Assembly (NCBI GenBank): GCA_023014335.1
Contig: JAECYW010000030.1
Span: forward strand, 1-64,000
Reading direction: 5' to 3'
Source: Galerina marginata
Taxonomy: Eukaryota; Basidiomycota; Agaricomycetes; Agaricales; Galerinaceae
DNA: 64,000 nt
Both the position numbers and the translations under genes were made by a program. The notes below the pieces were generated by a model. It was not told the DNA's origin, did no database searches, and saw only the letters and a program-made list of their open reading frames with translations. Position 1 is the first letter of the stretch. Each line of letters starts with the position of its first letter. Positions 23,134 to 35,041 of the stretch are shown here, in pieces.

Positions 23134-26100
23134 CGATCAGGGAATAAAATCGCCAACGCTGCCTGGAGTATTCGGAGGGTAATTGCAACAAGTTACCCAC
23201 ATGAAATAAATTTCTTTTAAGGCCGGTCCAACACACAGGTTGAGGGAGTATGAAACATTCAAGGACCTGCAAGAGAACAAGTTTCAGCTTAAAGCGTTTA
23301 ACTATCTCACTTCGTGTAACCCGACGGTGATCACTGACAATAGCTCTCGCCGTGCAGCCATTTGCCCAAATAGGTTGTTTTCGGAGAAATCGATGTGAGA
23401 TGCCTCGCATTGTTGAGATGACAAACTGTGCCTCCGGCGGAGTGATTTTTCTTCCGTTGCGGAATGATTTGCGACATTTCCCATCTCCATGCTGTGTCGG
23501 TCAACAATTTTATGTAAGCGCCAGATTCTATCGAATGTGTTAGTTCACACCAAAGTTGAATACAAGAACTCGAACCACGAATTACGTCCAAGCTCCTCTG
23601 AGTAAAGGTTTTGGAATGATCGAAGCAGTAGCGCTGGCCGGCCTCCACATATTAACTCGATATCACCGCGCATGGAACTTGGGCGGGTATTCCAACTCGG
23701 ACATTCATATTTGATTCGTATTGTAATTGGTAATTGTACGGCCTGCTCCTTAAACCCAGTACTTAGACGACCCATCATATTACATAACTACCTGTTTTCT
23801 ATGCTCTGATTTGTGTGTCAGGCTGCACGCAAACATGATAAGGGGTAAAAATTAAAGAAGAAGAATTTACTAGGCGTTTTGATGAGCTGATGAGCGGGAG
23901 AGGTATGACGAGGAATATTTCTCAACGGCTGGAAAATAGACCATTCGAGTTTGATTCGAGGGACAGATAGGGCGCCAGCTGAACGGGAGCCTATTGGGAG
24001 CTTCAGATATTAGAACTTAAAGGAAAAAAAAAAGTCCACGAGAAGGTTGAGATACCGAATTCGGTCTTCAAAGTACCGACTTGCCTTTTAATCCACGTAC
24101 CTGGAAATATAAGCTCATCAAATATTTGATCGGACTGGTAAGCTTGTGATTTGAACGCACTAAAAATGCTGTGGTCATGCTCTAAATATGTTATGTCCTG
24201 ACATCAATATGCTTCTTATCTGCCTGCCCTGTGTTGTAGGTCTGGAGACTGGATGGAGTTCAGGTGAAGTAAAGGTGTACCACTGTCATGGTCCACCAAC
24301 CGTTGGTTTAGTACCTACATTGAATAAAAATCGTACCAGGACAACATTTTTCAATTTGAAACGCCAGGAATGTAGCTATTAATTTAGATGTAGTCCATAC
24401 CGATGGCTCCTGATGTAAGAAATGATTCTAGGGGCATCCCAGCGCGTTGTTGACGCGACGCGATCGCGATAAACATCAGTCGCGTGATTGAGCGTGAGAG
24501 TCTTCCCACGTGACTCAGAGCCTCAGCGACGCCAGCTCGTGGACGTTCTCTACCTCATCTTTTCGTTGTCTTCTCTCGTGCACCGGCTTGCAAAGTTCCG
24601 AAACGACATCCATATCCTTGAACACCACTATTCGGAACTCGAGGAGCTATAGCGTAAAAGAGGTATGTCAAGCTTTGAAACTCAGACTTTTTCTGCGCTT
24701 CTGACTTTCCCCTTTTGAGGATGTCCGTAGTACTTGGCTGGAGGAACAAGACCCATAATATTTAACCTCACTCCGCCGAAAGAATGTTATGGAGGGCGGG
24801 ATTGGGTTTTCTTCTGATCTCTGCTTCTGTTTGAGGTCTTTTTAAGGCCTTTCGTTCGAAGCCCACTGCTGGAGTCGCGGTTTCGTCTCGAATGCCGCAC
24901 CGATCACCTCGTTTCCGACACCGCATTCGTCCTACCTTACTCACTCGTCTCAGTTCTTGATCCTAATTGGCGCATCGGAAAGGAGGTCGTAGAATGCGAC
25001 TGGTAACGGTAGTGACTATCGAACGATACCTCTTTCCCTCATTGGCAATTTACAGTCCCGCCATAGTCGGCCTGAGGAAATATCCCGTCCCCTTCCCTTT
25101 TGCAGGTCAATGTTCCCAAGTCGGTCCTCGCGCATGTCAGAGCACCGGCCCTGCTTCAACCGCGTAAGAGAGATGTGTATGACGTCGCAAACATGTTGGT
25201 AAATAACTTTCGCCTCGTGGTGCTATCGTTCTGGTTGTTGATCCCTCAGCTACCCACTACGTGACCTTACTTTCTTCGTTTTCTCTCCTTCCTACCCTTC
25301 CAATCCTCGCTGATCGCCTTTTTCGTATAAAAATCAAATTGGCAGGGAGAAATCACCAAACAAAATAGACATGCCGCTGAAGTTTGCTGCTTCAAAGTTC
25401 AGATTGGTCCAAACGTCGTAAGATCTCCACTATAAGCGTGTTTGTATGTACGTCGAAGGATGGTGAGTCTATCGGCTTTTATTTTTACGGCTTAGTGCCT
25501 TCCAAAGCATTATGCTTCTTTTCTATGCTTTGCGCCCGACGATGGCTCTTTGTCCTTTCCTGTCTCAGAGATTCTCTGATCTTTCTTTTGCTTTGTCTTT
25601 TCTCGGGTTCCTTCACTTGACTCGTACTGACGAATATCCTTTCACAGGTTCATAAAATCTGCAGGTCACTGAACCCTGGGGCACTCGCAACTCTGTTCCG
25701 CTGGAAACTAAACACGATCACTTATGACCGCAGTCACCCGCGTTTTCCACGTCCGATCTCCGGTTATGGCAGTTCGGCTACTACGATAGAACGAGAAGTA
25801 CCGGCTCTCTTGCTCGAAAAGTAAAAGTCTATGTTTTCGGTACTGTTTCATAGCGTTGCTCATGTTCATACTTAGATGCATTTTCAAGTCAGAGGATATG
25901 GAGGAGTGGAAACGCGCTGAGCCCTTACTTTGCATTTGCGTTTTTGTCTCTGTTGTCGACTTTCGGATGTTACTGTCAGTTCACACTATAAGTTTTTGGG
26001 AACCTCGTCCACTTTCTTTGAGGTTCTATGCGAGGCTCGACGTAAATGGTTGGCCGCAGAGGTATTTGTAGCGTTGGCGTTAAATGAATGGAGATCCAAG

Positions 26101-26463
26101 GCTGTGCGAGCCGCTGATGATGGTTGCTCATCGGATTGAATAACCTTCCCGTAGGGTCACCGGCTTAATCCAAGGAAGGGGCGGCACGAGACAAACATCG
26201 TTGATGGAGTGGGAATGGGAGGCCCAAGGGAGATTCGAATGAGCGACTACTGAATACTTGCGACGATCATGATGAGTCGCAGTCTGTCCTGGAATAGAAA
26301 CGCCACGCGGTGGCCGGTGACCAAGTTGGGGAAAACCTAATCCAGGCCCAAAATTTGTGGCTCAGGGACTTCGTAAAAGGACCAAGAAACCGGCAACTTG
26401 AATTTCTCTTTCCTTCCGACCTCTCTTCTGTCCAGCGCTTTTTTCTTATCTCAGTGTCCAAGG
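23134..26463. other. Mostly non-coding interval with one possible exon cluster
   Basis: The upstream 200-300 nt would be the DUF6593 promoter. I find no complete gene. At 24510-25172 several plus-strand frames read like protein and end near splice-like sites; that stretch is listed separately. The rest holds only short frames. Confidence 0.4.
24510..25172 (+). other. Possible exons of an unidentified or decayed gene
   Basis: Three plus-strand blocks look coding. One at about 24535-24650 has a hydrophobic then charged reading (VLYLIFSLSSLVHRLAKF, later ILEHHYSELEEL). One at about 24830-24985 reads RPFVRSPLLESRFRLE and ends LDPNWRIGKE before a possible GT donor. One at 25108-25165 follows TTTTGCAG and reads VNVPKSVLAHVRAPALLQP before GTAAGA. 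I cannot join them into one phase-consistent model, and no ATG heads the chain. They could be chance frames, or remains of a gene broken by small indels. Confidence 0.2.
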
Positions 26464-28601
26464 ATGCAGGTTACACTTGGAAACACTATTGGCGCGGGCT
26501 TTCTGGGTAGTGTCGTGTCATTTATGTGAGTTTAAACTCGTGTTTCCTGTATTCGCCTAATATCCTTTTTCGCGGCACCAAAGTCTCTTTGGGATCACAA
26601 TCGTTCAAGGGTACCTTTACTACGTCCATTACCCCAATGACTGGGCATTCCAGAAAGCGATTGTACGTACATCCGATACCCCCCATGATCTCAGCACCGT
26701 CTCATACACGGCTTTCAGGTTGCATTGCTTCTGTACGCATAGGTCTTTTCTGCCATCCCAGCTTCTTATGAACGTTTTCAGAGCGTTGGACACCATCCAC
26801 ACGGGCTTGACCACATATAGTGTTTACCACTATGTAATTCAGGAATTCGGTAACCTGTTCGCTCTAGAATTGGTCGTGTGGTGAGTCAGATACAAGCCAT
26901 ATCTTATTGAATCGCTAATTAATGAAAAAAAACCTCGATTGCCCTATTTAAGGAGCCTCAAAGTGAGCGCTGAGTTAATGTTTTCTACGATAAATCATGA
27001 CGTGATTGTTAAGCTTCAAGTATTATTCGATGTAAGTGTTGTACGCCCTTGCTGACTAGCTAAGTTTTACACACAGAACTTCGCAGGTTATAATTCTACT
27101 TATGGTGCAAAGGTACTTTCGAGATTGTTAATTTGCGTTTATAATTTGACCAAGGGTCTATCGTAGCTTATATGTTATGCGAATTTGGAAGCGTGCGTTC
27201 TTGAGGACTTATACTCAAACGCAGCTGAAAATATCCATGTAGTCGGGAGGCACTTCTCTCCGATCTGGCCAATGGTAACAGTAAGTAAAATCGCATTGAT
27301 AAACGCACTCTAACGAACCAACTTCAGATCGTTATTCAAGCTGGCGCATACGGTCAGTCTTCTCTCCTGCAAATAAAGTCCCGCCATTCTGATTGATTCA
27401 CGGCTCAGTTGTTGGAATACGTGAGTCTCACAACTTCTCGGTTGACGAACATCATCGAAGCCTCTCACCAGTTCTAGTCCACCATACGTCAGCGGAAATC
27501 TCACCTCTCAATTTCTGCGGCTTAAATCTTCACAATTTACAGATACACCATACACTCATGGGCTGATCTGCCGCGTATTCAAGTAAGTCTGCCACGCAAG
27601 GCCAATGATCTTCGATAAAAAATGACATTATACTCAGTCGGTCATCAAAGCTACCTTCTCCTATGCAACAGCTATCGATATCGTACTTGCTGCTTCGATG
27701 TGCTACTATCTTAACAAGAGCAAAAGCAAAATCTCGTTCTCAATGTACGTTGGGTTGTCTGCGTCCATTGCCTTCGATCGAAATTTGATCACTTACTTGT
27801 ATCCTTTAATTCCAGAACAAACAATCGAATAGTTGCTATTATTCACTATATCTTAATCTCCGGGACCCTAACAAGGTATTTTCTTTTATTCTAGAAGCGA
27901 AAATTAACGATTAACAATCAACCTTCCAGTGCTACCTCCCTAACCATTCTCATCTGCGTAAATTTTTCCTTTAGCTCAAGTTTGCAGATACTTATCCGGT
28001 TCTAGTATGTCGCAATGCCCGAAAATCTAGTCTTCATTGCCATCACGTTTATCGTCACAAAAGGTAAGGAGGATACACGCATATGGCTTTCGAAAATCGT
28101 GGTCTTTGACTGACCGTATCTGCTCGAAAGTCTACATCAACAGTTATCTCGCCATGTACGCGCATGACTAACGTTGCAGGATCTTTTTGTTGGCTAACCT
28201 CTGTCTTGAAGGTTAAATGCGCGAAGTTTAGATAGAGATGGATCGGTGTCCTACAATTCAAGCGGACAAAAACTGAGTCCTCGTTGGTGGCGGAGTACAC
28301 ATATTGTCGAACCGTCCATCGATGACATTCATAATAACAAGGTGCGTTTGGTAACTCTTAATGCGAAGCCCGTACTTAAATTCTCAAATAATACAGGACT
28401 TCTTGCAGCTCTCTGCCCTTAAATTTCGCACCGGAACAGAAGGTGACATTTCGGCTGCTCACGGACGTTCAGTGACCGCCCAGCCTCCAACTATAGGTGT
28501 ACGCCTTACGTCCCTCTCAGATTTGAGCCTTAAACTCACTCAACATTAACCTGTACTTTTCAGATCCAAGTTCATCGTCTACAAGAAAAAATAACCGATA
28601 A
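26464..28601 (+). CDS. DUF6534 multi-pass membrane protein, copy 1 (21 exons)
   Basis: Exons: 26464-26525, 26584-26662, 26719-26732, 26782-26880, 26953-26962, 27014-27031, 27087-27112, 27167-27192, 27243-27280, 27328-27352, 27409-27420, 27472-27487, 27543-27582, 27638-27744, 27816-27875, 27930-27957, 28006-28063, 28131-28155, 28212-28341, 28397-28496, 28564-28601. The sum is 1011 nt (336 aa) in phase throughout. The protein begins MQVTLGNTIGAGFLGSVVSF, has about seven hydrophobic segments, and ends its core with ATFSYATAIDIVLAASMCYY, VFIAITFIVTKVYINSYLAM and LNAR, the DUF6534 signature near residues 160-250. It is a membrane protein of unknown function with a hydrophilic cytosolic-type tail. 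The last two exons are less certain than the first nineteen. Exon lengths 1-18 equal those of copy 2 exactly. Confidence 0.82.
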
Positions 28602-31600
28602 AGAGAATGGATACTGGAGTCCAGCTTAATTCCTCATCAAGTCTTGCTCTCCCTGCTTTGTTCGCAACATGCATTCGCTTAACTCACTCCCTTAATTACA
28701 TTGTATCCGAGTTGTATAAAATTTTATCGATGTACTATGTACCGAAATCCGAAATCTGTATTTTATCGACAATTATTGGCTCCTACTAATTGGACAGCCT
28801 GCAGCCCCAATGATGCGACCCCTTTGCGTCTTTATAATTCGGAAACCGTTTCAGATATTCAAATACGGTATGGACAAATAGGCTACCAGGCAAGACTTTC
28901 GAATCGTTGAACAAAGTAAAAGAAAAAATTTAAAAAAAATGCAAATCAACTCGTGAAGACTCTCAATGCCTTGAATTCTTGTGCGGCCGAATCCAGTGCG
29001 GTTCGTTGGGAAAACTTCCTTCTTCCTCGTGAGGTTGCCGGGGCCTACGAAACCTAACCTTCACTGTACTCCCGAACTGTGAGAGTGTTAATACGTTAAA
29101 AACCAGTCGACTGAGGTACTTGCCGCTTGCATTGTGTGGATGACGGCTACCACAGCACCGACAACCCACCCATCTCCCTGAATATTGACCTCAACAGGTT
29201 GATTCTGTAAAAACTCTCGCCACTAATAAGCAAGCACGAAGTCGTCAAAACCATCACGCGTAGGCCTATATAGTCAGAACTCACATTTTTAACAAGCGGC
29301 GAGCCACTTTGGCTGTACGACGGTCCTATAAGCGCAGATGCCCGTGGCTCAGCGAAATATCCCTCAGAGCTATGATGTCCGCGCCCCTCGTTCGGTTGTT
29401 GAAGGTCCTGGGCTTGAACGCGAAACGGGTAAGTATTTGTGCGTGCTAAGTGAAGGTGACCACCTAAACCATTGGCCAGACTTTCCGAGCGAATAGTTTC
29501 TTCATGAGAGCTAGGCCTTCGGCCAACATCCAGGGAGGGACGAGGATGATGAAGTTTACCGACGGAGGCGATGTCTTTCGACATAAGGATGAACAGGTGT
29601 CAGGTGTCAGGAAAAAGGCTTTACAATTTACAAATATGAGCGGCTGTTATTACCAGCGTTTGGTAGAGATAAAATACCACGCAATGACGGACACAAGCAA
29701 CCGAAAAATAACACAACCTTCGCTTTATATCTGTCCTAGCCGCACGATCCTGAACTTCAAGACGGACCGATTGCCAATGAGAAGCTTGACACAGCCGACA
29801 GGAACGTCCGTTACTCCGCAGCCTCGTAACGATTCGGGACAGAATATTTAGTGGCCGTCCTGCCAACGAGCACCTGATAAAAAACTAACGGTCGAAGTAG
29901 TAGACCTGCACGAATTCATTTCTTGAGAAATTTTGACACAGTGCGAGGAACACGAATGGCTGTCATTGAGTTAGAACTCCACCTCGTTTTCTTCGTTCAT
30001 CCACACTCACCGGGGGTTGGAACTTGGAGCACCGCAAATTACCCCTTCAGACGAAATTATGACTATCGTCAACCACGCTGCATTTAAAGTCAGGCCGGCA
30101 GAGGCAGACCTGAACTCAAAAAGTTTCCTCTTCTTCGCGTTTGTACATCGAAAAAGTGGTAAGGCGAACCGGGATCCTGGACACAGTTTAGCAAGCGAGG
30201 GGCAGAGGGTCATTGGCCTCGATGCAATAACACCTGCTGAAAGTTTTATATGGATTTTCCTGAAGGGATTCCAAGGCTGTTCACCGATATGAATACCTGA
30301 CATTATCCATCACAATTGGAAAGGTTTCTAAGACAGTACGAAGCGCCCGAGGGACTTTTTTTTCCATACTGATTCTGCGATTGAATAATTCGAGTTTGAG
30401 CTGTGGATCCCAGCTTTCATTACTCGGGACAATAAATCAGCGTTTGGCTGACCAAACATGGGCCTCGATGCATGTCGCATGGTGGTGAGGGTTAGGTAAT
30501 TGACAGCTCCGCAAAATCATGTTTTCAATGAGTGGTGCATCCTTCCCTGCATCTATGTATGTTCTTCAAGTATCTGGATTCAAAACCACATGAATTCAAG
30601 GTGTTTTCTTACTTTTGGACGTCGCTAGGATCCGAAGCGAAAATCAAGCGAAAACGACCCATTTTGCAGAGGCCTAGAAAGCAACGATTTTGAAATATCA
30701 AGGGCTCCCAGGAAGTTCTTGAGCTATTACACAGGCAGCCCAACTTGTGGGTAGTACTTGAATGGGAGAACCCGTGGGCCGTGTACGAATCCTTCGTGAG
30801 ATAGTCACATCGACATAGCGATCTTTTACCTCGTGAAGTGAATGTTGACAATGCACAATTTGACCCTCCCTGTATAAGAAGATCCTTCCGACGCTAGGTC
30901 GATTTAAGGAATCTTCTATCCCGACATGCTCAAGGATGCAATTTTTACGACTTTTCGTAAGATCGTCAGATTTTTCCCGATGCAATCTGCAGCGAAAAAT
31001 CTTGTTCACTCGGTACCACACGCAGGGGGAAACGTAAAATTTTGACTGCGGCCTCGTGGATAAGTGAGATATTGAGAGAAGGAGGGATGGGTGATGAACG
31101 AGAACTGAGGATCTCAGCAAGTGACCGACATATGATCAAACAAGTATTACCGTTAAATTATATTCGGGAATGACTTCTATTCCTTCCGTAAGGCCAAGTT
31201 GTTTCCCATTACACTGATAACCGGAGTGTGCATAGGCGAGCATGGAGTGGGCGGGCAGCATGCAGTCGCGTGTGTGATTTAGCGTGAACTATTTACTCCG
31301 TCGTTATTATAATACTACACTAGTCTGGTTTCGAAAATAACTGCAGAGAACAGAAATGGAAGAATCTCAAAACGCCATAAAAGCAACGCGAGACTCACCT
31401 TGATCCTTATGCCAGAGCGGGACTATGGTCTTACTCAAGTCGTTGAACGGTCGTATTTGGAGCTGCGAGTTCTATCCGAAATGATAAATGGATTCTAACT
31501 CCCTAAGTTCGACATGTACTTACATGGGTGCAGGCTGACAGGAAGATGAAAATTCGTCCCAGTTCACTGTAATTTACGTACAATTGTTGATCGGTGTTGG

Positions 31601-32567
31601 GCCACGACTCCTGTGTATTTCTAGAACTGTAATCCCTTGATAACAACATGACACAGATGCGGGGCGTAAAGGAACTGATATGGCTGGGGCTGGGCGATCA
31701 GTTGAGCGTCGTGTTTCCGCGCCGTATCAATGTCGAAAGGGTTAATTCGAGCCCGACATGCAGAGTAGAGTCGGAGTGGTCCTTGGCATAATGCACCCCT
31801 TTTTATAAACATCTTTACTTAGCGGAAGGGAGGAAATGCCGAAGGGGCGGGCCGGACTTGTGGGAGTGCCTCCGCCGTGAATTCGCAATTTCGTCTCCAG
31901 ATCTTTTCATGACGGGCAAATGCTCCTAAATTTACTACCTCATTGACAATGCACCTTCATTTACTAGTATCTCGGCGTCGATGTGGGGTAACCGAAGGCC
32001 GAAATCTATCCTGGATATCCTGTTTTGAAGTCGTGTTCGTGCTCGTGAAGGCAGACGACTACTACGAGAACGAAAGTTCAATGGATCATGATCGCATTTC
32101 CAGTTTTAAGACATACTTTGAGTGAGTTATAATGCCCTCTGGTGCACGAGCTAAGGAGCTGTAATTTGTGGGGAAATCGTGAGTCAGCGCGTGTTGAACT
32201 GCTAGGCCGTCGCCCATTGCCGTGGTTCCTGGTCCCGGGCCAAAGTAGCTTAAAGGACGAACAGAACTTACAGAAGTGACGCCAATCAATTTTCGCTACT
32301 GAAAGAAAGCACTGCGATTGCTGTCGCGCCAAGCTCCTCGGCATCTACGTTCAGTCAGGTGATGTCCGGCGGTAGATAAATTTAGGATTGCCAAGGCGAC
32401 CCAGGCACAGAGGTCCAGACGTCCATGTCTCAAAAGCTTGCCGCTCAGGAGGTCTCACCATAATATTCTACATATAGCGATGAGTTCTGCCACCAGGAAG
32501 GACTTTCGCCCTCCCTATCTTTCTTACCGGCTTTACCGTCTTCGCGCTGAGCGTCAAGGACTTGAAA
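28602..32567. other. Interval between the DUF6534 paralogues; no supported gene
   Basis: A hydrophilic 145-codon minus-strand frame (29147-29584) and a 140-codon minus-strand frame (30698-31120) are the longest. The first reads like a charged cytosolic tail (SSHEETIRSESLANGLGGHL) and ends at a GTGAGT donor-like site, so it could be an exon of a decayed membrane-protein gene. I could not build a phase-consistent chain around it. About 31900-32560 should hold the promoter of copy 2. Confidence 0.4.
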
Positions 32568-34715
32568 ATGAACATTACACTCGGGAATACTATCGGTGCA
32601 GGCTTTTTGGGTAGTGTGGTGGCCGCGGTGTGAGTTCAAAAGTTTCTCCTTGTAAAAATGCTCGCTAACGTCGATGTTGGTGATTGGGAAAAGGCTTTTT
32701 GGTATCACCCTTGTTCAAGTATACCTCTATTATATCCACTACCCCAAGGACTGGGCATTTCAGAAAGTGATCGTACGTCGTCTGGTGGCTGAATGATCCA
32801 ATTCGCGCGATCTGACTTTGGAGGTTGAAGGTAGCGATACTCCTGTACGCAAGGTACTTTCTTCTGGTCACCGTCTCTGACACATTTTTTAGGGCTTTAG
32901 ACACCGTCCATACGGCACTGACAACCTATACCGTCTATTACTACGTGATCGAGCAATTTGGGAACTTGTTTGCTCTACAACTGATTGTATGGTGAGTTAT
33001 TACGGATTATAGCATCTTTGGCTTGTAATTTAACGACATGTTAATGAAAGGAGCCTCAAGGTGAGTTTCTCGGCAGCGTATCTTCATGACAAGTGCCAAA
33101 ATAGTCTTGGAGGTTCAAGTGCTTTTTGATGTACGTGGACTCAACCCCGCATAATCTCACCCTTTTCATCTCGCGTGCCTCAGGTTCTTATCCTTCTCAC
33201 CGTGCAAAGGTGCCTGCTCATTTTATAGCGTATATTCAATCTAACCCGTGAAATTGCTAGTTTATATGTCTTGAGAATCTGGAAACGTGGGTATCTATTC
33301 CGGTTTTCTCTGCCACAAATGTTAAATATTCCCAAGTTGGAGGCCACTTTTCGCGCATATGGCCGAGCTTTATAGTGAGTGATAAAGTACTATTGCCGGG
33401 AATCAATTCATTTCCCATCCAGATCGTCGTTCAAGCCGGTGCCTACGGTCAGTGTGCTTCTCTCAATCGCCCAAAACGAGCGCTGATTGACTTTTAGTTC
33501 TCGGCATACGTGAGTCGCTAGAAGATGCTTCGGATAAAAACCCTTGATAGACCTTCGCAAATACAGTTTTAGTATACCACACGTAAGTCTGCTGAGCATT
33601 AATGCGTATGACACCTCAATCTTAGTTCTTGGTAAACAGGTATCACTTAGCATCATGGGCCGACATACCGACCATGGCGGTGAGCAGCTCACACGAGGAC
33701 GTTGATTATGTCGACCATTAATGACGACAATTTTTCAGTCGGTCATTAAAGCCACCTTCTCGTACTCTACGGGTATCGACATCGTGCTCGCCGCTTCGAT
33801 GTGTTACTACCTTAACAAAAGCAAAAGCACCGCGCCTTTCTCAACGTGCGATTTCTAATTTCTGGTTGACAAATTTCCACTAATGGCTTACTTTAGAACA
33901 AATAATCGAATAGTCGCTATCATGCAATATATTCTGATATCCGGCGCATTGACTAGGTATTTACTCTTTCCCAAGTCGCGATTCTACGTAGTAAGAAAGC
34001 TTTTAGCGCAACGTCATTTACCATCCTTATTTGCGTATGTCCCTTTCGACTTAAAAGGCCACTGAACTCATCTCGTCCCAGTATGTTACCATGCCGAATA
34101 ATCTCATCTTCATTGCCATCACTTTCATCGTCACAAAAGGTAAATACACGACCTTCATTTTCTCTAGCAATGCTAAATAAACGTTGACTCGATCTATGAA
34201 AAGTATACATCAACAGTTACCTCGCCATGTACGTGTATTGTCGTTTGATCTATTTGCGTTGGCTGACATGTTATATCAGGTTAAATGCGCGATCCTCGGT
34301 TAGAGAAGGGTCTTCTTCCTATAATATGGGCGGCCGAGTCAGTGTGCGAACAGGTGGAGAAACACATCAATTGGGCCCAAGCTTCACTGATCCTCACGAC
34401 GAGAGAGGCCAAACAGTGCGTCCTAAGCCACTGCACGTATGTGATCACTCATTTTATACCTCCAGGATTCTTTTCAGTTGTCCTCCATTGGTACTCATAC
34501 CGGCAACTATCCAGATACAGGTTCTAATCCGTCGAAGCCCGCTCTTATTGGTGTACGTCTTTGTCTCGACCTAGTGCAGGCTTTCGTCCATTGAACCACT
34601 ATTGCACCTTGTTCTCCCAGATTCAGATCCACCGTACCGAAGAGAAGCGGATCGACGAAACCACAGGATATCTGAGTCCAGCTTAGCGAATCAGTCTCTG
34701 GTTTTAATAGTGTAA
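32568..34715 (+). CDS. DUF6534 multi-pass membrane protein, copy 2 (21 exons)
   Basis: Exons: 32568-32629, 32694-32772, 32831-32844, 32893-32991, 33051-33060, 33113-33130, 33184-33209, 33261-33286, 33337-33374, 33423-33447, 33497-33508, 33567-33582, 33640-33679, 33739-33845, 33897-33956, 34007-34034, 34082-34139, 34204-34228, 34280-34415, 34478-34520, 34621-34715. The sum is 1017 nt, 338 aa. Begins MNITLGNTIGAGFLGSVVAA; the DUF6534 core includes ATFSYSTGIDIVLAASMCYY, LIFIAITFIVTKVYINSYLA and MLNAR. In exon 14, 30 of 35 residues match copy 1. The tail is hydrophilic (GGETHQLGPSFTDPHDERGQ). The final exon could instead end at the stop at 34574 if the exon 19 donor is not used. Convergent with the esterase gene; stop codons about 330 nt apart. 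Confidence 0.85.
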
Positions 34716-35041
34716 ACACTACTTGTAAATCTCTCTTAGTACCTAGTTCACGCCTGGAGTCGAATTGTAGCAGATGTATGGAATATTGCACTGAAATACT
34801 GCGATCTACGGGAGTAGAGGTAAAAAATCAGCAGCGAGAACGGTCAAATCAATGGCGTTACCACGACCCTCATTGATAATCTGGCAGGGAAAAGGTTGGG
34901 TATCGAATTCAAGCTCTCGAAAATGTGTCGCGATGAGGCAAAGGATAAGGACAGGAAGAAAAAATTGCTCGAGAAGTAACAGTCAAAGATACATTGAATC
35001 TGAATATTTTGGAAAAGAAAAACAACGACTACATCGAAACA
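34716..35041. other. Shared 3' region of convergent genes
   Basis: About 326 nt between the DUF6534 copy 2 stop (plus strand) and the glucuronoyl esterase stop (minus strand). It must hold both terminators. AT-rich; no gene seen. Confidence 0.5.

Noticed and set aside
26719..26742. Apparent in-frame stop (GCATAG) in exon 3 of DUF6534 copy 1, suggesting a pseudogene
   Set aside because: An upstream donor (CT|GTACGC) used in both copies removes it and keeps the frame, joining to ALDT in each protein.
29147..29584. 145-codon hydrophilic minus-strand frame ending at a donor-like site
   Set aside because: Could be a decayed exon, but no phase-consistent partners were found on either side.
33051..33130. 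Apparent frameshift between exons 5 and 6 of DUF6534 copy 2
   Set aside because: Using the acceptor TTGGAG at 33111-33112 gives an 18-nt exon in phase, matching copy 1.
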